From positions 310,001 to 374,000 of the forward strand of contig JAQVCA010000002.1 of assembly GCA_028690035.1 (NCBI GenBank): a DNA stretch of 64,000 nt. The letters are read 5' to 3'. The position numbers and the translations under genes were made by a program. The notes under the pieces are model-generated. The model worked only from the letters and a program-made list of their open reading frames with translations. It made no database searches and was not told the origin of the DNA. This stretch comes from Comamonas sp. (lineage in GTDB: Bacteria; Pseudomonadota; Gammaproteobacteria; Burkholderiales; Burkholderiaceae_C). This document shows, in pieces, positions 1-9,046 of the stretch. Within the stretch, counting starts at the first letter, position 1, and every line of letters starts with the position of its first letter.

Positions 1-76
1 GCGATTTCCTGGGCGTTTGAGCGCCGCGCTGCCTTCTTTGTGTCTTTACCTGCTTTAGGAACCGATCCCCCGCGAC

Positions 77-604
77 ATGACACCTGCACACGCTCCCCAC
101 CCTTCCCCCGTCCTCACCCGCCGCCGCCTGATGACCGGTGTGGCTGCTGTCGGCGCAGCCAGTCTGGCACTGCCCGGCGTCGCCCTGGCGCAAACTGCGG
201 CCAAGAAACCCACCGCACTGGTCGGCCCACTGGCCCCCAACCCGGCAGCTTTCAAAAGCGCAATGGAGCAGTTCATCGGCGCCGCCGCGCCACAGGCCCA
301 AGGCTTGCAGCTGGACATTCCGGTGCTGGCCGACAACCCCAGCGCCGTGCCCATCAAAGCCAAGGTCACGCTACCCATCACCGAACAAGACTGGTGCGAA
401 GAACTCATGGTGCTGGCCGAGCTCAACCCCATCCCGCTGGCCTGCCGCATGCGCTTTACGGCCGACACAGGAGCGGCAGAGGCGGCGGTACGCATCCGCC
501 TGAGCCAGTCGCAAACCGTGCATGTGCTGGCGCGCATGAAAAGTGGCGCCGTGCTGGCGGGCAAGCAGGCGGTCACGGTGGCCGCCAGCGGCTGCGGCAT
601 GTAA
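77..604 (+). CDS. soxY: Thiosulfate-oxidation carrier protein SoxY
   Basis: SoxY is the periplasmic half of the SoxYZ carrier; a C-terminal cysteine holds the sulfur substrate while other Sox enzymes oxidise it. The 175-residue product opens with a Tat signal (RRRLM at residues 15-19, a hydrophobic stretch, then AxA cleavage near residue 38), as expected for an exported SoxY. The carrier cysteine is third from the end, but the tail reads SGCGM instead of the family's usual GGCGG. soxZ follows after 14 bases, which supports the call. No other sox genes are visible downstream; any partners would lie left of the window. Confidence 0.9.
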   Translation: MTPAHAPHPSPVLTRRRLMTGVAAVGAASLALPGVALAQTAAKKPTALVGPLAPNPAAFKSAMEQFIGAAAPQAQGLQLDIPVLADNPSAVPIKAKVTLPITEQDWCEELMVLAELNPIPLACRMRFTADTGAAEAAVRIRLSQSQTVHVLARMKSGAVLAGKQAVTVAASGCGM

Positions 605-618
605 GGAGCGCACACCCC

Positions 619-957
619 ATGAGCATGAACAAACCACCCCGCGTCTGGGTCAGCAACGAGCACCCCAAGGCGGGCGACATCTTGCGCGTACGCGCGCAAA
701 TGGAGCACCCGATGGAAACCGGACTGCGCGATGACCCGGCCACCGGCAAGCCACGCCCACGCCACATCCTGAATTACTTTGAAGCCAAGATGAACGATCG
801 GCCGATTTTTATTTGGGAGCCAGGCACCTCGATTGCCCAAAACCCGTACATCGAGTTCACGTTCAAGGCGCGCCAAAGCGGTACGCTGAACCTGCTCTGG
901 AAGGACGATCGGGGCAACACCCTGTCGGCCAGCAAAACCATCACTGTGACTGGATAA
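619..957 (+). CDS. soxZ: Sulfur-carrier partner protein SoxZ
   Basis: SoxZ forms the heterodimer with SoxY and positions its swinging C-terminal arm for the other Sox enzymes in the periplasm. The 112-residue product has the family's size, the opening pattern RVWVS...AGDILRVRAQMEHPMETG, and a predicted all-beta, immunoglobulin-like fold. It has no signal peptide, as usual for SoxZ, which is co-exported with SoxY. The ATG at 619 has AAGGAG at 603-608 in front; the longer open frame upstream overlaps soxY and is not needed. Confidence 0.92.
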   Translation: MSMNKPPRVWVSNEHPKAGDILRVRAQMEHPMETGLRDDPATGKPRPRHILNYFEAKMNDRPIFIWEPGTSIAQNPYIEFTFKARQSGTLNLLWKDDRGNTLSASKTITVTG

Positions 958-967
958 CAACACCGCC

Positions 968-1639
968 ATGACCACCTTGCCCGCTTCGCCCATTTCGCCT
1001 TCCTCGTCGTCACGCCGCCAGTTGCTGCTGGCAGTGCTGGCCAGCAGCGTCTTGAGCGCCTGTGGCCGCAGCACCCCCAAAGCACAGGCTCTGCCATCCG
1101 ATGCCACCGTGTTGGCGCTGGGCGATTCGCTCACCCAAGGAGTGGGAGCACAGGCCCAAGAGGCATGGCCCCACGTGCTGGCGCAGCGCACGGGTTGGGA
1201 AGTGGTCAATGGCGGGGTTTCGGGCGACACCAGCGCCCAGGCGCTGGAGCGCCTGCCCGATCTGCTGGAAGAACACCGACCTGCGCTGGTGGTCATCAGC
1301 ATTGGCGGCAACGATTTTCTGCGCCAGATGAGCGCCGATGCAGCCCAGGCCAACATCCGCCGCATGTGCCAATTGGCACGCGACAGCGGTGCCCAGGTGC
1401 TGCTGGTGGCCGTGCCGCAGGCATCCCTTTTGGCTGCAGGCACCGGCACACTGAACGACCACCCGCTGTACGAAACCCTGGCCCAAGAGCTGCAGCTGCC
1501 CTTGCTGGAAGGCGCCTGGGCCCAGGTACTGTCCCAGCCCGCGCTGCGCTCAGATCAGGTGCATGCCAACGCGGCAGGCTATGCCCAATTTACCGAGCAA
1601 CTGCTGGATTTTGTGCGCCAGCATGGCTGGTGGACGTAA
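968..1639 (+). CDS. GDSL/SGNH-family lipoprotein esterase (TesA-like)
   Basis: This is a 223-residue SGNH hydrolase, probably an arylesterase or lysophospholipase attached to a membrane facing the periplasm. All four SGNH blocks are visible: GDSLTQG with nucleophile Ser54, Gly in NGGVSGDT near 82-88, GGND at 113-116, and Asp196/His199 in DQVH. The N-terminus is a lipoprotein signal with lipobox LSAC (Cys32). It starts 11 bases after soxZ and may be co-transcribed with it, though no role in sulfur oxidation is implied. The substrate cannot be told from sequence. Confidence 0.85.
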   Translation: MTTLPASPISPSSSSRRQLLLAVLASSVLSACGRSTPKAQALPSDATVLALGDSLTQGVGAQAQEAWPHVLAQRTGWEVVNGGVSGDTSAQALERLPDLLEEHRPALVVISIGGNDFLRQMSADAAQANIRRMCQLARDSGAQVLLVAVPQASLLAAGTGTLNDHPLYETLAQELQLPLLEGAWAQVLSQPALRSDQVHANAAGYAQFTEQLLDFVRQHGWWT

Positions 1640-1725
1640 ATATCAGTGCAACGGTTAAAGCACGGTGAATGTGCCCTACGATACGCACAGAAAACTCTCT
1701 CACATTCTCTGCAGGTAAAAATCTT

Positions 1726-2178
1726 ATGACGACGCCCCTTGTCACTTGGAAAGACAGCTACGCCTTAGGAATGATCGAAATTGATGAGCAGCACCGCATG
1801 CTCTTTGAAATCATGAACAACATGTGGCAGGCCATTGTGCACAACGAAAAACAAAGCGCCATGGTCGATATTCTGCAATCGCTGGAGTTGTACACCGTTC
1901 GACATTTTGCGGAGGAAGAGCTCTTCATGAAAAGCTTTGATTACCCCAACTTCGACAAGCACATCCTCTTGCATCAGCATTTCATACAAAAGATTGCCAA
2001 TGAAAAAGAGCGTGTGGCCCGAGGTGAAAAGCCCAGCTTGGATTTACTGCATTTTTTGCGTGATTGGTTGCTGAACCACATTCTGGTGCAAGACAAGCAT
2101 TACGCCGACTACTTTTCGCAGCAGCAAAAAACCAGCAAAAAATCGCTGCTGGGGCGTTTTTTCCAAAAGTTTACCTAA
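1726..2178 (+). CDS. Bacteriohemerythrin
   Basis: A 150-residue single-domain hemerythrin, expected to bind oxygen at a non-haem di-iron centre in a four-helix bundle in the cytoplasm. All seven iron ligands of the family can be read: His23, His60 with Glu64 (HFAEE), His79 and His83 (HILLH), and His118 with Asp123 (HILVQD). The ATG at 1726 is preferred over an upstream in-frame start at 1669 because the hemerythrin fold begins at MTTPLVTWKDSY. Its role (oxygen storage, delivery or sensing) is not shown by the context. Confidence 0.92.
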   Translation: MTTPLVTWKDSYALGMIEIDEQHRMLFEIMNNMWQAIVHNEKQSAMVDILQSLELYTVRHFAEEELFMKSFDYPNFDKHILLHQHFIQKIANEKERVARGEKPSLDLLHFLRDWLLNHILVQDKHYADYFSQQQKTSKKSLLGRFFQKFT

Positions 2179-2192
2179 GTCACCTGATCGCT

Positions 2193-2218
2193 ACCGCCTC
2201 TGTCGCTGCGCAGGCGGT
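2193..2218. terminator. Possible bidirectional terminator between convergent genes
   Basis: A 7-bp inverted repeat (ACCGCCT at 2193-2199, AGGCGGT at 2212-2218) lies in the 42-base gap between the converging hemerythrin and methyltransferase genes. There is no long T run on either side, so this is a weak call. Confidence 0.35.
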
Positions 2219-2220
2219 GA

Positions 2221-3096
2221 TTATTGCACCAGCAATTCGGCCAACCCGTACAGGGGCGCACTCTGGCCCCAAGGGTTCCACATGGCCTCCATGGCCACCC
2301 CCATCCAGCCATGGCTGGGAGCCACGCTGTGCGACTGGCGCAGCTGTAGGCGTGGATGGCAGGCGGTGAGCTCCTGCATCTGTGCAATGCCCCAGTGAAA
2401 CTGAGCCTGCGTCTGCCCCACACTGGCATGCCACTGGGCCTGACCGACACCACAGCGCGCAATGGTGTCGAGCACCAGCATCGAGCCCGATGGCAGCACC
2501 TGAGCCAATTGCTGCAGCACCTGGCGCACCTCGTCGGGCTGGAAATACATCAACACCCCCTCACACAACACAAACATCGGCTGGGCCAAAGCGCGCTGGG
2601 GCAGGCGCAGGCGCTGCCACCAATCGGCGCTTTGCAAATCCACCGTGGCCGCGCGCAGGCGCGGCGGTTGCGCGGGCAGCAAGGGTTTGCGCAGGGACAT
2701 GACCTCAGACAGATCCGCATCCACCCAGGTGTTGTGTCCCGCATCCAGCCACTGAAAGTAGTGCGATAGGCCACAGCCTAAGTTCAAGCCCCAGGCCTGG
2801 GCGTGCTCGGCAAAAAAGGCCTGCGCCGCAGCGCGTATCAGACGCGTACGCCACAGCACATTGAGCACGGTGGCCCGGTCGGCCAGGTAGGTATTGCCAT
2901 CCACCTGCAAACGATCTAGCAGGCGCGCGGCCTGGGCATCGTCACACGCATGGCCAGGGTACAGGGCATCCCCCAGCGCACGCGCCACCAGGGGGATCAG
3001 CAAGGTCTGCTGCACGGGGGTCAAGGCCCGATTGCGGGGCGTGCGCAGACATGGTCCATAGGCAGCGCTTTCAGTACCAGCAAAGTTCATGTCCAT
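2221..3096 (-). CDS. Class I SAM-dependent methyltransferase, LCM/PPM1 (COG3315) type
   Basis: A 291-residue methyltransferase resembling the leucine-carboxyl-methyltransferase-like family (COG3315), whose bacterial members include polyketide O-methyltransferases and many uncharacterised enzymes. The SAM-binding glycine loop appears as LNLGCGLSHYF near residue 105, followed by an acidic residue in WVDADLSEV and the family block FVLCEGVLMYF near residue 180. It is convergent with hemerythrin and divergent from the sulfate permease. Nothing in the context identifies its substrate, so only the chemistry is assigned. Confidence 0.75.
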   Translation of the reverse strand: MDMNFAGTESAAYGPCLRTPRNRALTPVQQTLLIPLVARALGDALYPGHACDDAQAARLLDRLQVDGNTYLADRATVLNVLWRTRLIRAAAQAFFAEHAQAWGLNLGCGLSHYFQWLDAGHNTWVDADLSEVMSLRKPLLPAQPPRLRAATVDLQSADWWQRLRLPQRALAQPMFVLCEGVLMYFQPDEVRQVLQQLAQVLPSGSMLVLDTIARCGVGQAQWHASVGQTQAQFHWGIAQMQELTACHPRLQLRQSHSVAPSHGWMGVAMEAMWNPWGQSAPLYGLAELLVQ

Positions 3097-3273
3097 CCTT
3101 TCCTGATTTCCCGAGTTCCATAGTCAACGTCCCTGAAAACGTGAGGAGCATAATTTCTGCGCTGGCTGGGCGCGGGGGGCTCTTTGATCGATTTCAGACT
3201 CCACACTTGCCCATCGTAGCCGGTAAGTTTTTGCCAAGTGCAGTATTTCTGCCGATTTTGATTTTGAGGTCGT

Positions 3274-4917
3274 ATGTTTTTTCAGCCACGTATCTGGGAT
3301 GTCCGCCACCAATACAGCCGCCAGCGCCTGATAGGCGATTTGGGCGCGGGCGCCACCGTCGGGGTGGTGGCGTTGCCGTTGGCTATGGCATTTGCCATTG
3401 CCAGTGGGCTGCCCCCGCAAGCGGGGTTATGGACGGCCATTATTGGCGGCCTGTTGGTGGCGCTGCTGGGTGGCTCCAACGTGCAGATTGCCGGGCCGGC
3501 TGGGGCATTTATCGTGATCGTGTATGGCATCGTGCAGCGCCATGGTGTTGGCGGGTTGCTGGTCGCCACCAGCTGCGCTGGCATATTGCTGCTGTTGCTG
3601 GGCATGTTCCGGTTGGGCAATCTGGTGCGTTTTGTGCCCGTGAGCATCGTCATCGGTTTTACCAACGGTATTGCCGTGCTGATTGCGCTGTCGCAGATCA
3701 AAGATGCGCTGGGCCTGCAAATTGCCAAAATGCCGGGGGATTTTTTTGGCCAGATTCACGCGATTGGCACCCACCTGTCCAGCTGGAATCCGATGTCCCT
3801 GGTATTGGTGCTGGCCACGGTGGCGCTGCTCTTTGTCTGGCCACTGCTGCTGCACCACAAGTCGCCCATGATGCGCTTCAATGGCATCACGGTACGCACC
3901 TTTGCGCGCCTGCCCGCGCCGGTCGTGGCCCTGATCGTGTTCACCGCACTGAGCTACGCACTGCACCTGCCGGTCGAAACCATTGGCACCCGCTTTGGTG
4001 GCATCCCGCAAGAGCTGCCCGCTCTGACGCTGCCCAGCCTGTCGTGGGACAGCGTGCGTGAGCTGCTCATGCCCACGCTGACGATTGCCGCCCTGGGGGC
4101 CATTGAATCGCTGCTGTGCGCGCGCGTGGCCGATCAGCTGGCCAGCCACCCGGCGCACCGCAAGCACGACCCCAACCAAGAACTGATGGCCCAGGGCGTG
4201 GCCAACCTGGTGGTGCCGTTTTTTGGTGGCATGCCTGTTACCGGCACCATCGCGCGCACGATGACCAACCTGCGCTCGGGGGCCACGTCGCCCATTTCGG
4301 GCGTGGTGCATTGCGCGGTGCTGATGCTCATCGTGCTGCTGGCCGCGCCGCTGGCACTGCATGTGCCGCTGGCCGTGCTGTCTGGGGTGCTGCTGTTTGT
4401 GGCCTGGAACATGGGCGAATGGCATGAATTTGCCCGCCTGCGCCAGTTCAGCAACCACTACCGTCTGTTGCTGCTGGGCACATTTTTTCTGACCGTTGTT
4501 TTTGACCTGATGGTGGCCGTAGAGGTCGGTCTGGTACTGGCCTGCGTGCTGTTTGTGCGCCGCATGGCCACGCTGTTTCGCGTGGAGGCCATGACCAGCA
4601 GCGATCCTGGCGCACAACACCTCTGGCAATTGCACGGCGCGCTGTTTTTTGGCGCGACCGACAAGCTCGATCAAATCCTGACCACGATTGCCAGCGCGCC
4701 CCCGGGCTGTCGCATCGTGCTGGATTTGCAGCCGCTGTTTGCCCTGGACACCACCGGGCTGGATGCCCTGCGCGACATCCTCAAAGCGGTGCAGCAGCGC
4801 CAAGGCCAGCTGGAGCTGCGCAATCCTTCAGCGCAGGTGGCCTCGCTGCTCGAGCGCTCGGGCTTTGCCGCCACTTTGCACCAACATTCCAGCAAGATGG
4901 CTACGGCCAAAGCATAA
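3274..4917 (+). CDS. SulP-family anion transporter with C-terminal STAS domain
   Basis: A 547-residue SLC26/SulP transporter, an inner-membrane permease for sulfate, bicarbonate or other anions. The N-terminal two thirds hold about 10-12 hydrophobic segments with the SulP opening GDLGAGATVGVVALPLAMAF (residues ~21-40) and the PAGAFIVIVYG block. Residues ~445-540 form a cytoplasmic STAS domain with the conserved LDTTGLDAL turn. SulP proteins next to carbonic anhydrase often carry bicarbonate and those with cys genes sulfate; neither is present, so the anion remains open. It faces the divergent methyltransferase gene across 177 bases. Confidence 0.88.
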   Translation: MFFQPRIWDVRHQYSRQRLIGDLGAGATVGVVALPLAMAFAIASGLPPQAGLWTAIIGGLLVALLGGSNVQIAGPAGAFIVIVYGIVQRHGVGGLLVATSCAGILLLLLGMFRLGNLVRFVPVSIVIGFTNGIAVLIALSQIKDALGLQIAKMPGDFFGQIHAIGTHLSSWNPMSLVLVLATVALLFVWPLLLHHKSPMMRFNGITVRTFARLPAPVVALIVFTALSYALHLPVETIGTRFGGIPQELPALTLPSLSWDSVRELLMPTLTIAALGAIESLLCARVADQLASHPAHRKHDPNQELMAQGVANLVVPFFGGMPVTGTIARTMTNLRSGATSPISGVVHCAVLMLIVLLAAPLALHVPLAVLSGVLLFVAWNMGEWHEFARLRQFSNHYRLLLLGTFFLTVVFDLMVAVEVGLVLACVLFVRRMATLFRVEAMTSSDPGAQHLWQLHGALFFGATDKLDQILTTIASAPPGCRIVLDLQPLFALDTTGLDALRDILKAVQQRQGQLELRNPSAQVASLLERSGFAATLHQHSSKMATAKA

Positions 4918-4922
4918 AAAGA

Positions 4923-5000
4923 TAGCTGGTAGCGCTTGTCTGTAAACAATTTAACCCATATTTGGCTCTGAAATCGTTTATTGGCAAGCGCCAGAAGCTA
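4923..5000. repeat. 78-bp palindromic intergenic repeat, copy 1
   Basis: Begins TAGCTGGTAGCGCTTGTC and ends GCAAGCGCCAGAAGCTA, i.e. imperfect terminal inverted repeats. It lies between the converging SulP and lipoprotein genes and belongs to the dispersed family found throughout this window. Confidence 0.85.
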
Positions 5001-5026
5001 TTGTTTTTTGTTTTTCCACTGTCCTG

Positions 5027-5527
5027 TCAGGGGCCATCAGGACGCTGATCGTGGCTGCCCGCGCGCAGCACCCGGCCATCGCGCCCAAAGGTGACGGTGA
5101 ACACCATCTGCCGGGTGGGCGCATCGATCCAGTGCCAGTCCCAGTCGGTTTCCTGCTTGAGGTCGTAGGTGGTGCGCCGGGCGGGCTGCCCCAGCAGACG
5201 GCGCACCTGCTCCTGGCTCATGCCCGGCTGCACCTGGGCAAACACATGGGGCGTGAGCACCTGGCGCAGCGCCGTCATCGTGCCATCTGGGCCAATGGTG
5301 ATCATGTAGTTCTGGTGGCCCTGCGGCTGGCGGTTGTATTCGAATGTGCGCGCGCCATCGGCCTCGGGCCAGATGGTGGCGGGCTGGCCAAACTGCGCCC
5401 GCACATCGGCCTCGGTGGACAGACCCTCTTCCAGGGCATCGATGCGCTGCTGGTCACAACCGAGCAAAGTCAGGACGGCCGTGCCGAGCGCGGCAAGCGT
5501 GCGCCCCATCCGGGAAAGCATGGACAT
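5027..5527 (-). CDS. BamE/SmpA-OmlA-like outer-membrane lipoprotein
   Basis: A 166-residue lipoprotein with lipobox LLGC (Cys24). Two SmpA/OmlA-like repeats are visible, each an acidic-helix then LGQP turn: ADVRAQFGQPATIWPE and SQEQVRRLLGQPARRTTYD. The fold is that of BamE, but the protein is longer and duplicated, so it is more likely a paralogue than the BamE subunit of the assembly machine. The ATG at 5527 is chosen because the signal peptide starts there; an upstream extension to 5617 would put a non-signal sequence in front. Function not known. Confidence 0.75.
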   Translation of the reverse strand: MSMLSRMGRTLAALGTAVLTLLGCDQQRIDALEEGLSTEADVRAQFGQPATIWPEADGARTFEYNRQPQGHQNYMITIGPDGTMTALRQVLTPHVFAQVQPGMSQEQVRRLLGQPARRTTYDLKQETDWDWHWIDAPTRQMVFTVTFGRDGRVLRAGSHDQRPDGP

Positions 5528-5676
5528 GGCTTCAAGCCTTTCTTCAAATACACAGAACGAAAAACACCCAGGCACCACAGCGTACCAGCGCAGCGCGGCG
5601 GTGCGGCGCATGAACACGCTCTAGAATCCGGCGTTTTGATCGTTTGCCCTCCCCTTTTTTTTCTGAGTCTGCCGCT

Positions 5677-5907
5677 ATGTCCATTTTTGCCCGCCCCCAC
5701 TACGAATCCGACACCACCCAGTTCATTGCCCAGCTGAAAAAAAACCAGCCTCAGCTGGACGCGCAGCAGCAACAGGGCCGCAATCTGCTCTGGGACAAGG
5801 ATGTGGATGCCGAGGTCTGGCAAGACTACCGCGCTGGCAAAGTGGTGCAAAAAGCCTACGTGTACTACTCGTACACCCCAGCAGGCAAACGCACCAGCCC
5901 GATGTAA
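5677..5907 (+). CDS. DUF3460 family small protein
   Basis: A 76-residue basic and acidic soluble protein matching what I know of DUF3460, a family found mainly in Betaproteobacteria (ARPHYESDTTQFIAQLKK, then a GRNLLWDKD block). No membrane segment or catalytic motif is present and the function is unknown. It starts at the ATG at 5677, since the family begins with MSxFxRPHYES. It sits 30 bases before scpA and is likely in the same transcript. Confidence 0.8.
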   Translation: MSIFARPHYESDTTQFIAQLKKNQPQLDAQQQQGRNLLWDKDVDAEVWQDYRAGKVVQKAYVYYSYTPAGKRTSPM

Positions 5908-5937
5908 GACAGCGCATCGGCCAGCCACCTCGCCACC

Positions 5938-6795
5938 ATGGACATTGCCAGCCCGCCAGAGCACAGCAGCGCAGCCCCCTCGGCTGATGGATTGGCACCA
6001 CTGGCAGACCACCACCCCGTGGCTCTGGCGCGCCTGTACGGCCAGCCGCTGTTCAAAATTCCGCACGATCTGTACATCCCCCCGGATGCGCTGGAAGTCG
6101 TGCTTGAAGCGTTTGAAGGTCCGCTGGATTTGCTGCTGTACCTGATCCGCAAGCAAAACTTCAACATCCTGGACATCCCGATGGTGGATGTCACCGCCCA
6201 GTACCTGGGCTATGTGGAGGAAGTGCGCAGCCGCAATCTGGAGCTGGCCGCCGAGTACCTGCTCATGGCGGCGATGCTCATCGAGATCAAATCGCGCATG
6301 CTGCTGCCGCCCAAGCCCAAAGAAGGCGAAGAAGAAGCCGCCGACCCGCGTGCCGAGCTGGTGCGCCGCCTGCTGGAATACGAAAAAATCAAACTCGCCG
6401 CCCAGCACATCCACGCTTTACCGCAAGAAGGGCGCGATTTTGTGCAAGCCCAGGTCTTCATCGAACAGAGCCTGCAGCCGCGCTTTCCCGATGTCAGCGC
6501 CGCCGAGCTGCAGGCCGCCTGGCGCGACATTCTGCGCCGCGCCGAGCTGGTGCAGCACCACCACATTTCGCGCGAGGCGCTGTCCGTGCGCGAGTACATG
6601 AGCCAGATCGTGCGCCGCCTGCAAGGCCAGCGCTTTGTCACTTTTGAATCCATCTTCGCGCCCGCGCAAGGTCGCGCCGTGCTGGTCGTGACCTTTATTG
6701 CCCTATTGGAACTGGCCAAGGAAACGCTGCTGGAAATCACCCAGGCCGAAGCCTTTGCTCCCATTTACCTGCGCCTGACCTATACCCCGGCCTGA
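5938..6795 (+). CDS. scpA: Segregation and condensation protein A
   Basis: ScpA is the kleisin subunit that bridges the SMC heads and binds ScpB in the chromosome-condensing complex. The 285-residue product carries the kleisin N-terminal signature FEGPLDLLLYLIRKQNFNI near residues 60-78, then IEIKSRMLLPP near 115, an acidic linker (EGEEEAADPRAELVRRLLEY) and a C-terminal winged-helix region. The first ~45 residues are poorly conserved, so a downstream start is possible. smc and scpB are not adjacent. nadB follows after 27 bases. Confidence 0.93.
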   Translation: MDIASPPEHSSAAPSADGLAPLADHHPVALARLYGQPLFKIPHDLYIPPDALEVVLEAFEGPLDLLLYLIRKQNFNILDIPMVDVTAQYLGYVEEVRSRNLELAAEYLLMAAMLIEIKSRMLLPPKPKEGEEEAADPRAELVRRLLEYEKIKLAAQHIHALPQEGRDFVQAQVFIEQSLQPRFPDVSAAELQAAWRDILRRAELVQHHHISREALSVREYMSQIVRRLQGQRFVTFESIFAPAQGRAVLVVTFIALLELAKETLLEITQAEAFAPIYLRLTYTPA

Positions 6796-6822
6796 CGCTG
6801 TCACCCTGCCTGTTGTACAGCC

Positions 6823-8460
6823 ATGAACCCACCCCGCCACCCCACCAGCGCCACCGGCGCCCCTTCCACCCAAGATTACGACGTGCTCATCGTCGGCAGC
6901 GGCCTGGCCGGTCTGTCTGCCGCCCTGCACCTGGCGCCCACGCACCGTGTGGCCGTGATCACCAAACGCCAGCTGCAAGACGGCTCCAGCAGCTGGGCCC
7001 AGGGCGGCATTGCCGCCGTGCTGGCCGACGACGACAGCTTTGAGGCCCACATCCAGGACACCCTGGTGGCTGGCGCCGGTCTGTGCGACTGGGCCACCAC
7101 ACGCTTTGTGGTGGAAAACGCCCCCGCCTCCATCGCCTGGCTGCGCGCGCTGGGCGTGCCGTTCACGCTAGAAGGCGAGCACCTGCACCTGACGCGCGAA
7201 GGCGGCCACAGCGCCCGGCGCATCGCCCACGTCACCGACGCCACGGGCGCCGCCGTGCAGCGCACGCTGATCGATGTGGTGCGCGCCACGCCCGGCATCA
7301 CGCTGTTTGAGCAGCACACGCTGATCGACCTGATCACCAGCCAAAAGCTGGGGCTGGCGGGCCAGCGCTGCCTGGGCCTGTATGCGCTGGATGAAGCCAC
7401 CGACCAGGTCATCACCTTCCGCGCGCCGCAAACCATCTTGGCCACAGGCGGCGCGGGCAAGGTGTACCTGTACACCACCAACCCCGACACCGCCACGGGC
7501 GACGGCATTGCCGCCGCTTGGCGCGCCGGCTGCCGCGTGGGCAACATGGAGTTTGTGCAGTTTCACCCCACAGGGCTGTACCACCCGCACGAAAAATCCT
7601 TCCTCATCAGCGAGGCGGTGCGCGGCGAAGGCGGTCGCCTGCTGCTGCCCGACGGCACCCGCTTCATGCCCGAGCACGACGCGCGCGCCGAGCTGGCCCC
7701 GCGCGATGTGGTGGCGCGCGCCATCGACTTCGAGATGAAAAAACATGGCCTCGATTGCGTCCACCTGGACATCTCGCACCAAAGCCCCGAATTTTTGAAC
7801 GAGCACTTTCCCAACATCTTGGCCCACTGCGCCAGTTTGGGCATCGACATCACCAAGGAACCCATTCCGGTGGTGCCCACCGCGCACTTCACCTGCGGCG
7901 GCGTGCTCACCGACCTGGCCGGGCGCACCGACCTGCCCGGGCTGTTTGCCGTGGGCGAAGTGGCCTACACCGGCCTGCATGGCGCCAACCGGCTGGCGAG
8001 CAACTCGCTGCTCGAATGCATCGTCTTTGCCCGCGCCGCCGCCCACGCCATTGCCCAGGCACCGCGCGTGCAGGTGCCGGCGCTGCCGCGCTGGGACGAC
8101 AGCCAGGTGCGCGACGCCGATGAAGCCGTGGTCATCTCGCACAACTGGGACGAGCTGCGCCGCTTCATGTGGGACTACGTGGGCATCGTGCGCACCAACA
8201 AACGCCTGGAGCGTGCCGCGCACCGCATCGCCACCTTGCAGGCCGAGATCCAGGAGTTCTACGCCCACTTTCACGTCACGCGCGACCTGCTGGAGCTGCG
8301 CAACCTGGTGCAGGTGGCCGACCTGATCGTCAAGAGCGCACAAATGCGCCGCGAAAGCCGTGGCCTGCACTACAGCCGCGACTACCCCGATCTGGCCGCG
8401 CCGGCCGCGCCCACCATCTTGGTGCCCAGCACCCCTCCTGTGGGGCCGTGGCGGCCATGA
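6823..8460 (+). CDS. nadB: L-aspartate oxidase
   Basis: NadB oxidises L-aspartate to iminoaspartate with FAD, the first step of de novo NAD synthesis; NadA (10968-12086) uses the product. The 545-residue protein has the Rossmann FAD motif VGSGLAGLSAAL at residues 24-35, the SSSWAQGGIAAVL block, the active-site region QFHPTGLY and EHDARAELAPRDVV, and the second FAD block GLHGANRLASNSLLEC. Length matches E. coli NadB. It lies in a scpA-nadB-panD run, while nadA and nadC sit about 2.5 kb away on the other strand. Confidence 0.96.
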   Translation: MNPPRHPTSATGAPSTQDYDVLIVGSGLAGLSAALHLAPTHRVAVITKRQLQDGSSSWAQGGIAAVLADDDSFEAHIQDTLVAGAGLCDWATTRFVVENAPASIAWLRALGVPFTLEGEHLHLTREGGHSARRIAHVTDATGAAVQRTLIDVVRATPGITLFEQHTLIDLITSQKLGLAGQRCLGLYALDEATDQVITFRAPQTILATGGAGKVYLYTTNPDTATGDGIAAAWRAGCRVGNMEFVQFHPTGLYHPHEKSFLISEAVRGEGGRLLLPDGTRFMPEHDARAELAPRDVVARAIDFEMKKHGLDCVHLDISHQSPEFLNEHFPNILAHCASLGIDITKEPIPVVPTAHFTCGGVLTDLAGRTDLPGLFAVGEVAYTGLHGANRLASNSLLECIVFARAAAHAIAQAPRVQVPALPRWDDSQVRDADEAVVISHNWDELRRFMWDYVGIVRTNKRLERAAHRIATLQAEIQEFYAHFHVTRDLLELRNLVQVADLIVKSAQMRRESRGLHYSRDYPDLAAPAAPTILVPSTPPVGPWRP

Positions 8461-8514
8461 GCGGCACGCCCTGGTCCACCTGTTTTCACCTTCATTTTTT
8501 ATCTGCGACCCACC

Positions 8515-8895
8515 ATGTTCCGCACCCTGCTGAAATCAAAAATCCACCGCGTCAAAACCACCCACTGCGAGCTGCACTACGAAGGCTCCTGCGCCATCGA
8601 TGAAGACCTTCTGGACGCCGCCAACATCTGTGAGAACGAACAAGTCCACATCTGGAACATCGACAACGGCGAGCGCTTTGTCACCTACGCCATCAAGGGC
8701 GAGCGCGGCAGCGGCATGATTTCGGTGAACGGCTCGGCTGCACGCCGCGCCTGCGTGGGCGATTTGCTCATCATTGCCAGCTTTGCCCAGGTGCATGAAG
8801 ACCAGGTCAAGGCACACCAGCCGCAGCTGGTGTTTGTCAACGAGCGCAACCAGCAGGTCGAACTGCGCCACCACGTGCCCACGCAGCAGATGTAA
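8515..8895 (+). CDS. panD: Aspartate 1-decarboxylase
   Basis: PanD makes beta-alanine from aspartate for pantothenate synthesis; the enzyme is a pyruvoyl protein produced by self-cleavage. The cleavage site Gly24-Ser25 is seen in HYEGSCAID, Ser25 becoming the pyruvoyl group, and Lys9 and the RFVTYAIKG segment near 55-62 match the active site. Length is 126 residues, normal for the family. It lies 54 bases after nadB, which consumes the same substrate, and panB and panC are a few kilobases away. Confidence 0.96.
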   Translation: MFRTLLKSKIHRVKTTHCELHYEGSCAIDEDLLDAANICENEQVHIWNIDNGERFVTYAIKGERGSGMISVNGSAARRACVGDLLIIASFAQVHEDQVKAHQPQLVFVNERNQQVELRHHVPTQQM

Positions 8896-8958
8896 AGCGC
8901 CGCACAGCACGCGCCACACCGGCACCAACACCGTTCGATAACGTTATTGCAAAAAATA

Positions 8959-9035
8959 TAGCTGCCAGCGCTTATCCAGCGCCATATACAGTAGATTTAT
9001 ATGTAAAAACCTTATCTGGCAAGCGCTGGCAGCTA
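8959..9035. repeat. 77-bp palindromic intergenic repeat, copy 2
   Basis: Ends are TAGCTGCCAGCGCTTATC and CAAGCGCTGGCAGCTA, nearly perfect inverted repeats. It sits between the converging panD and chemoreceptor genes. Confidence 0.88.
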
Positions 9036-9046
9036 TGAAATTTATT

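Noticed and set aside
1-76. End of an upstream gene at the left edge
   Set aside because: Frames end at TGA 18-20 or TAG 56-58, but too few codons remain to identify any protein.
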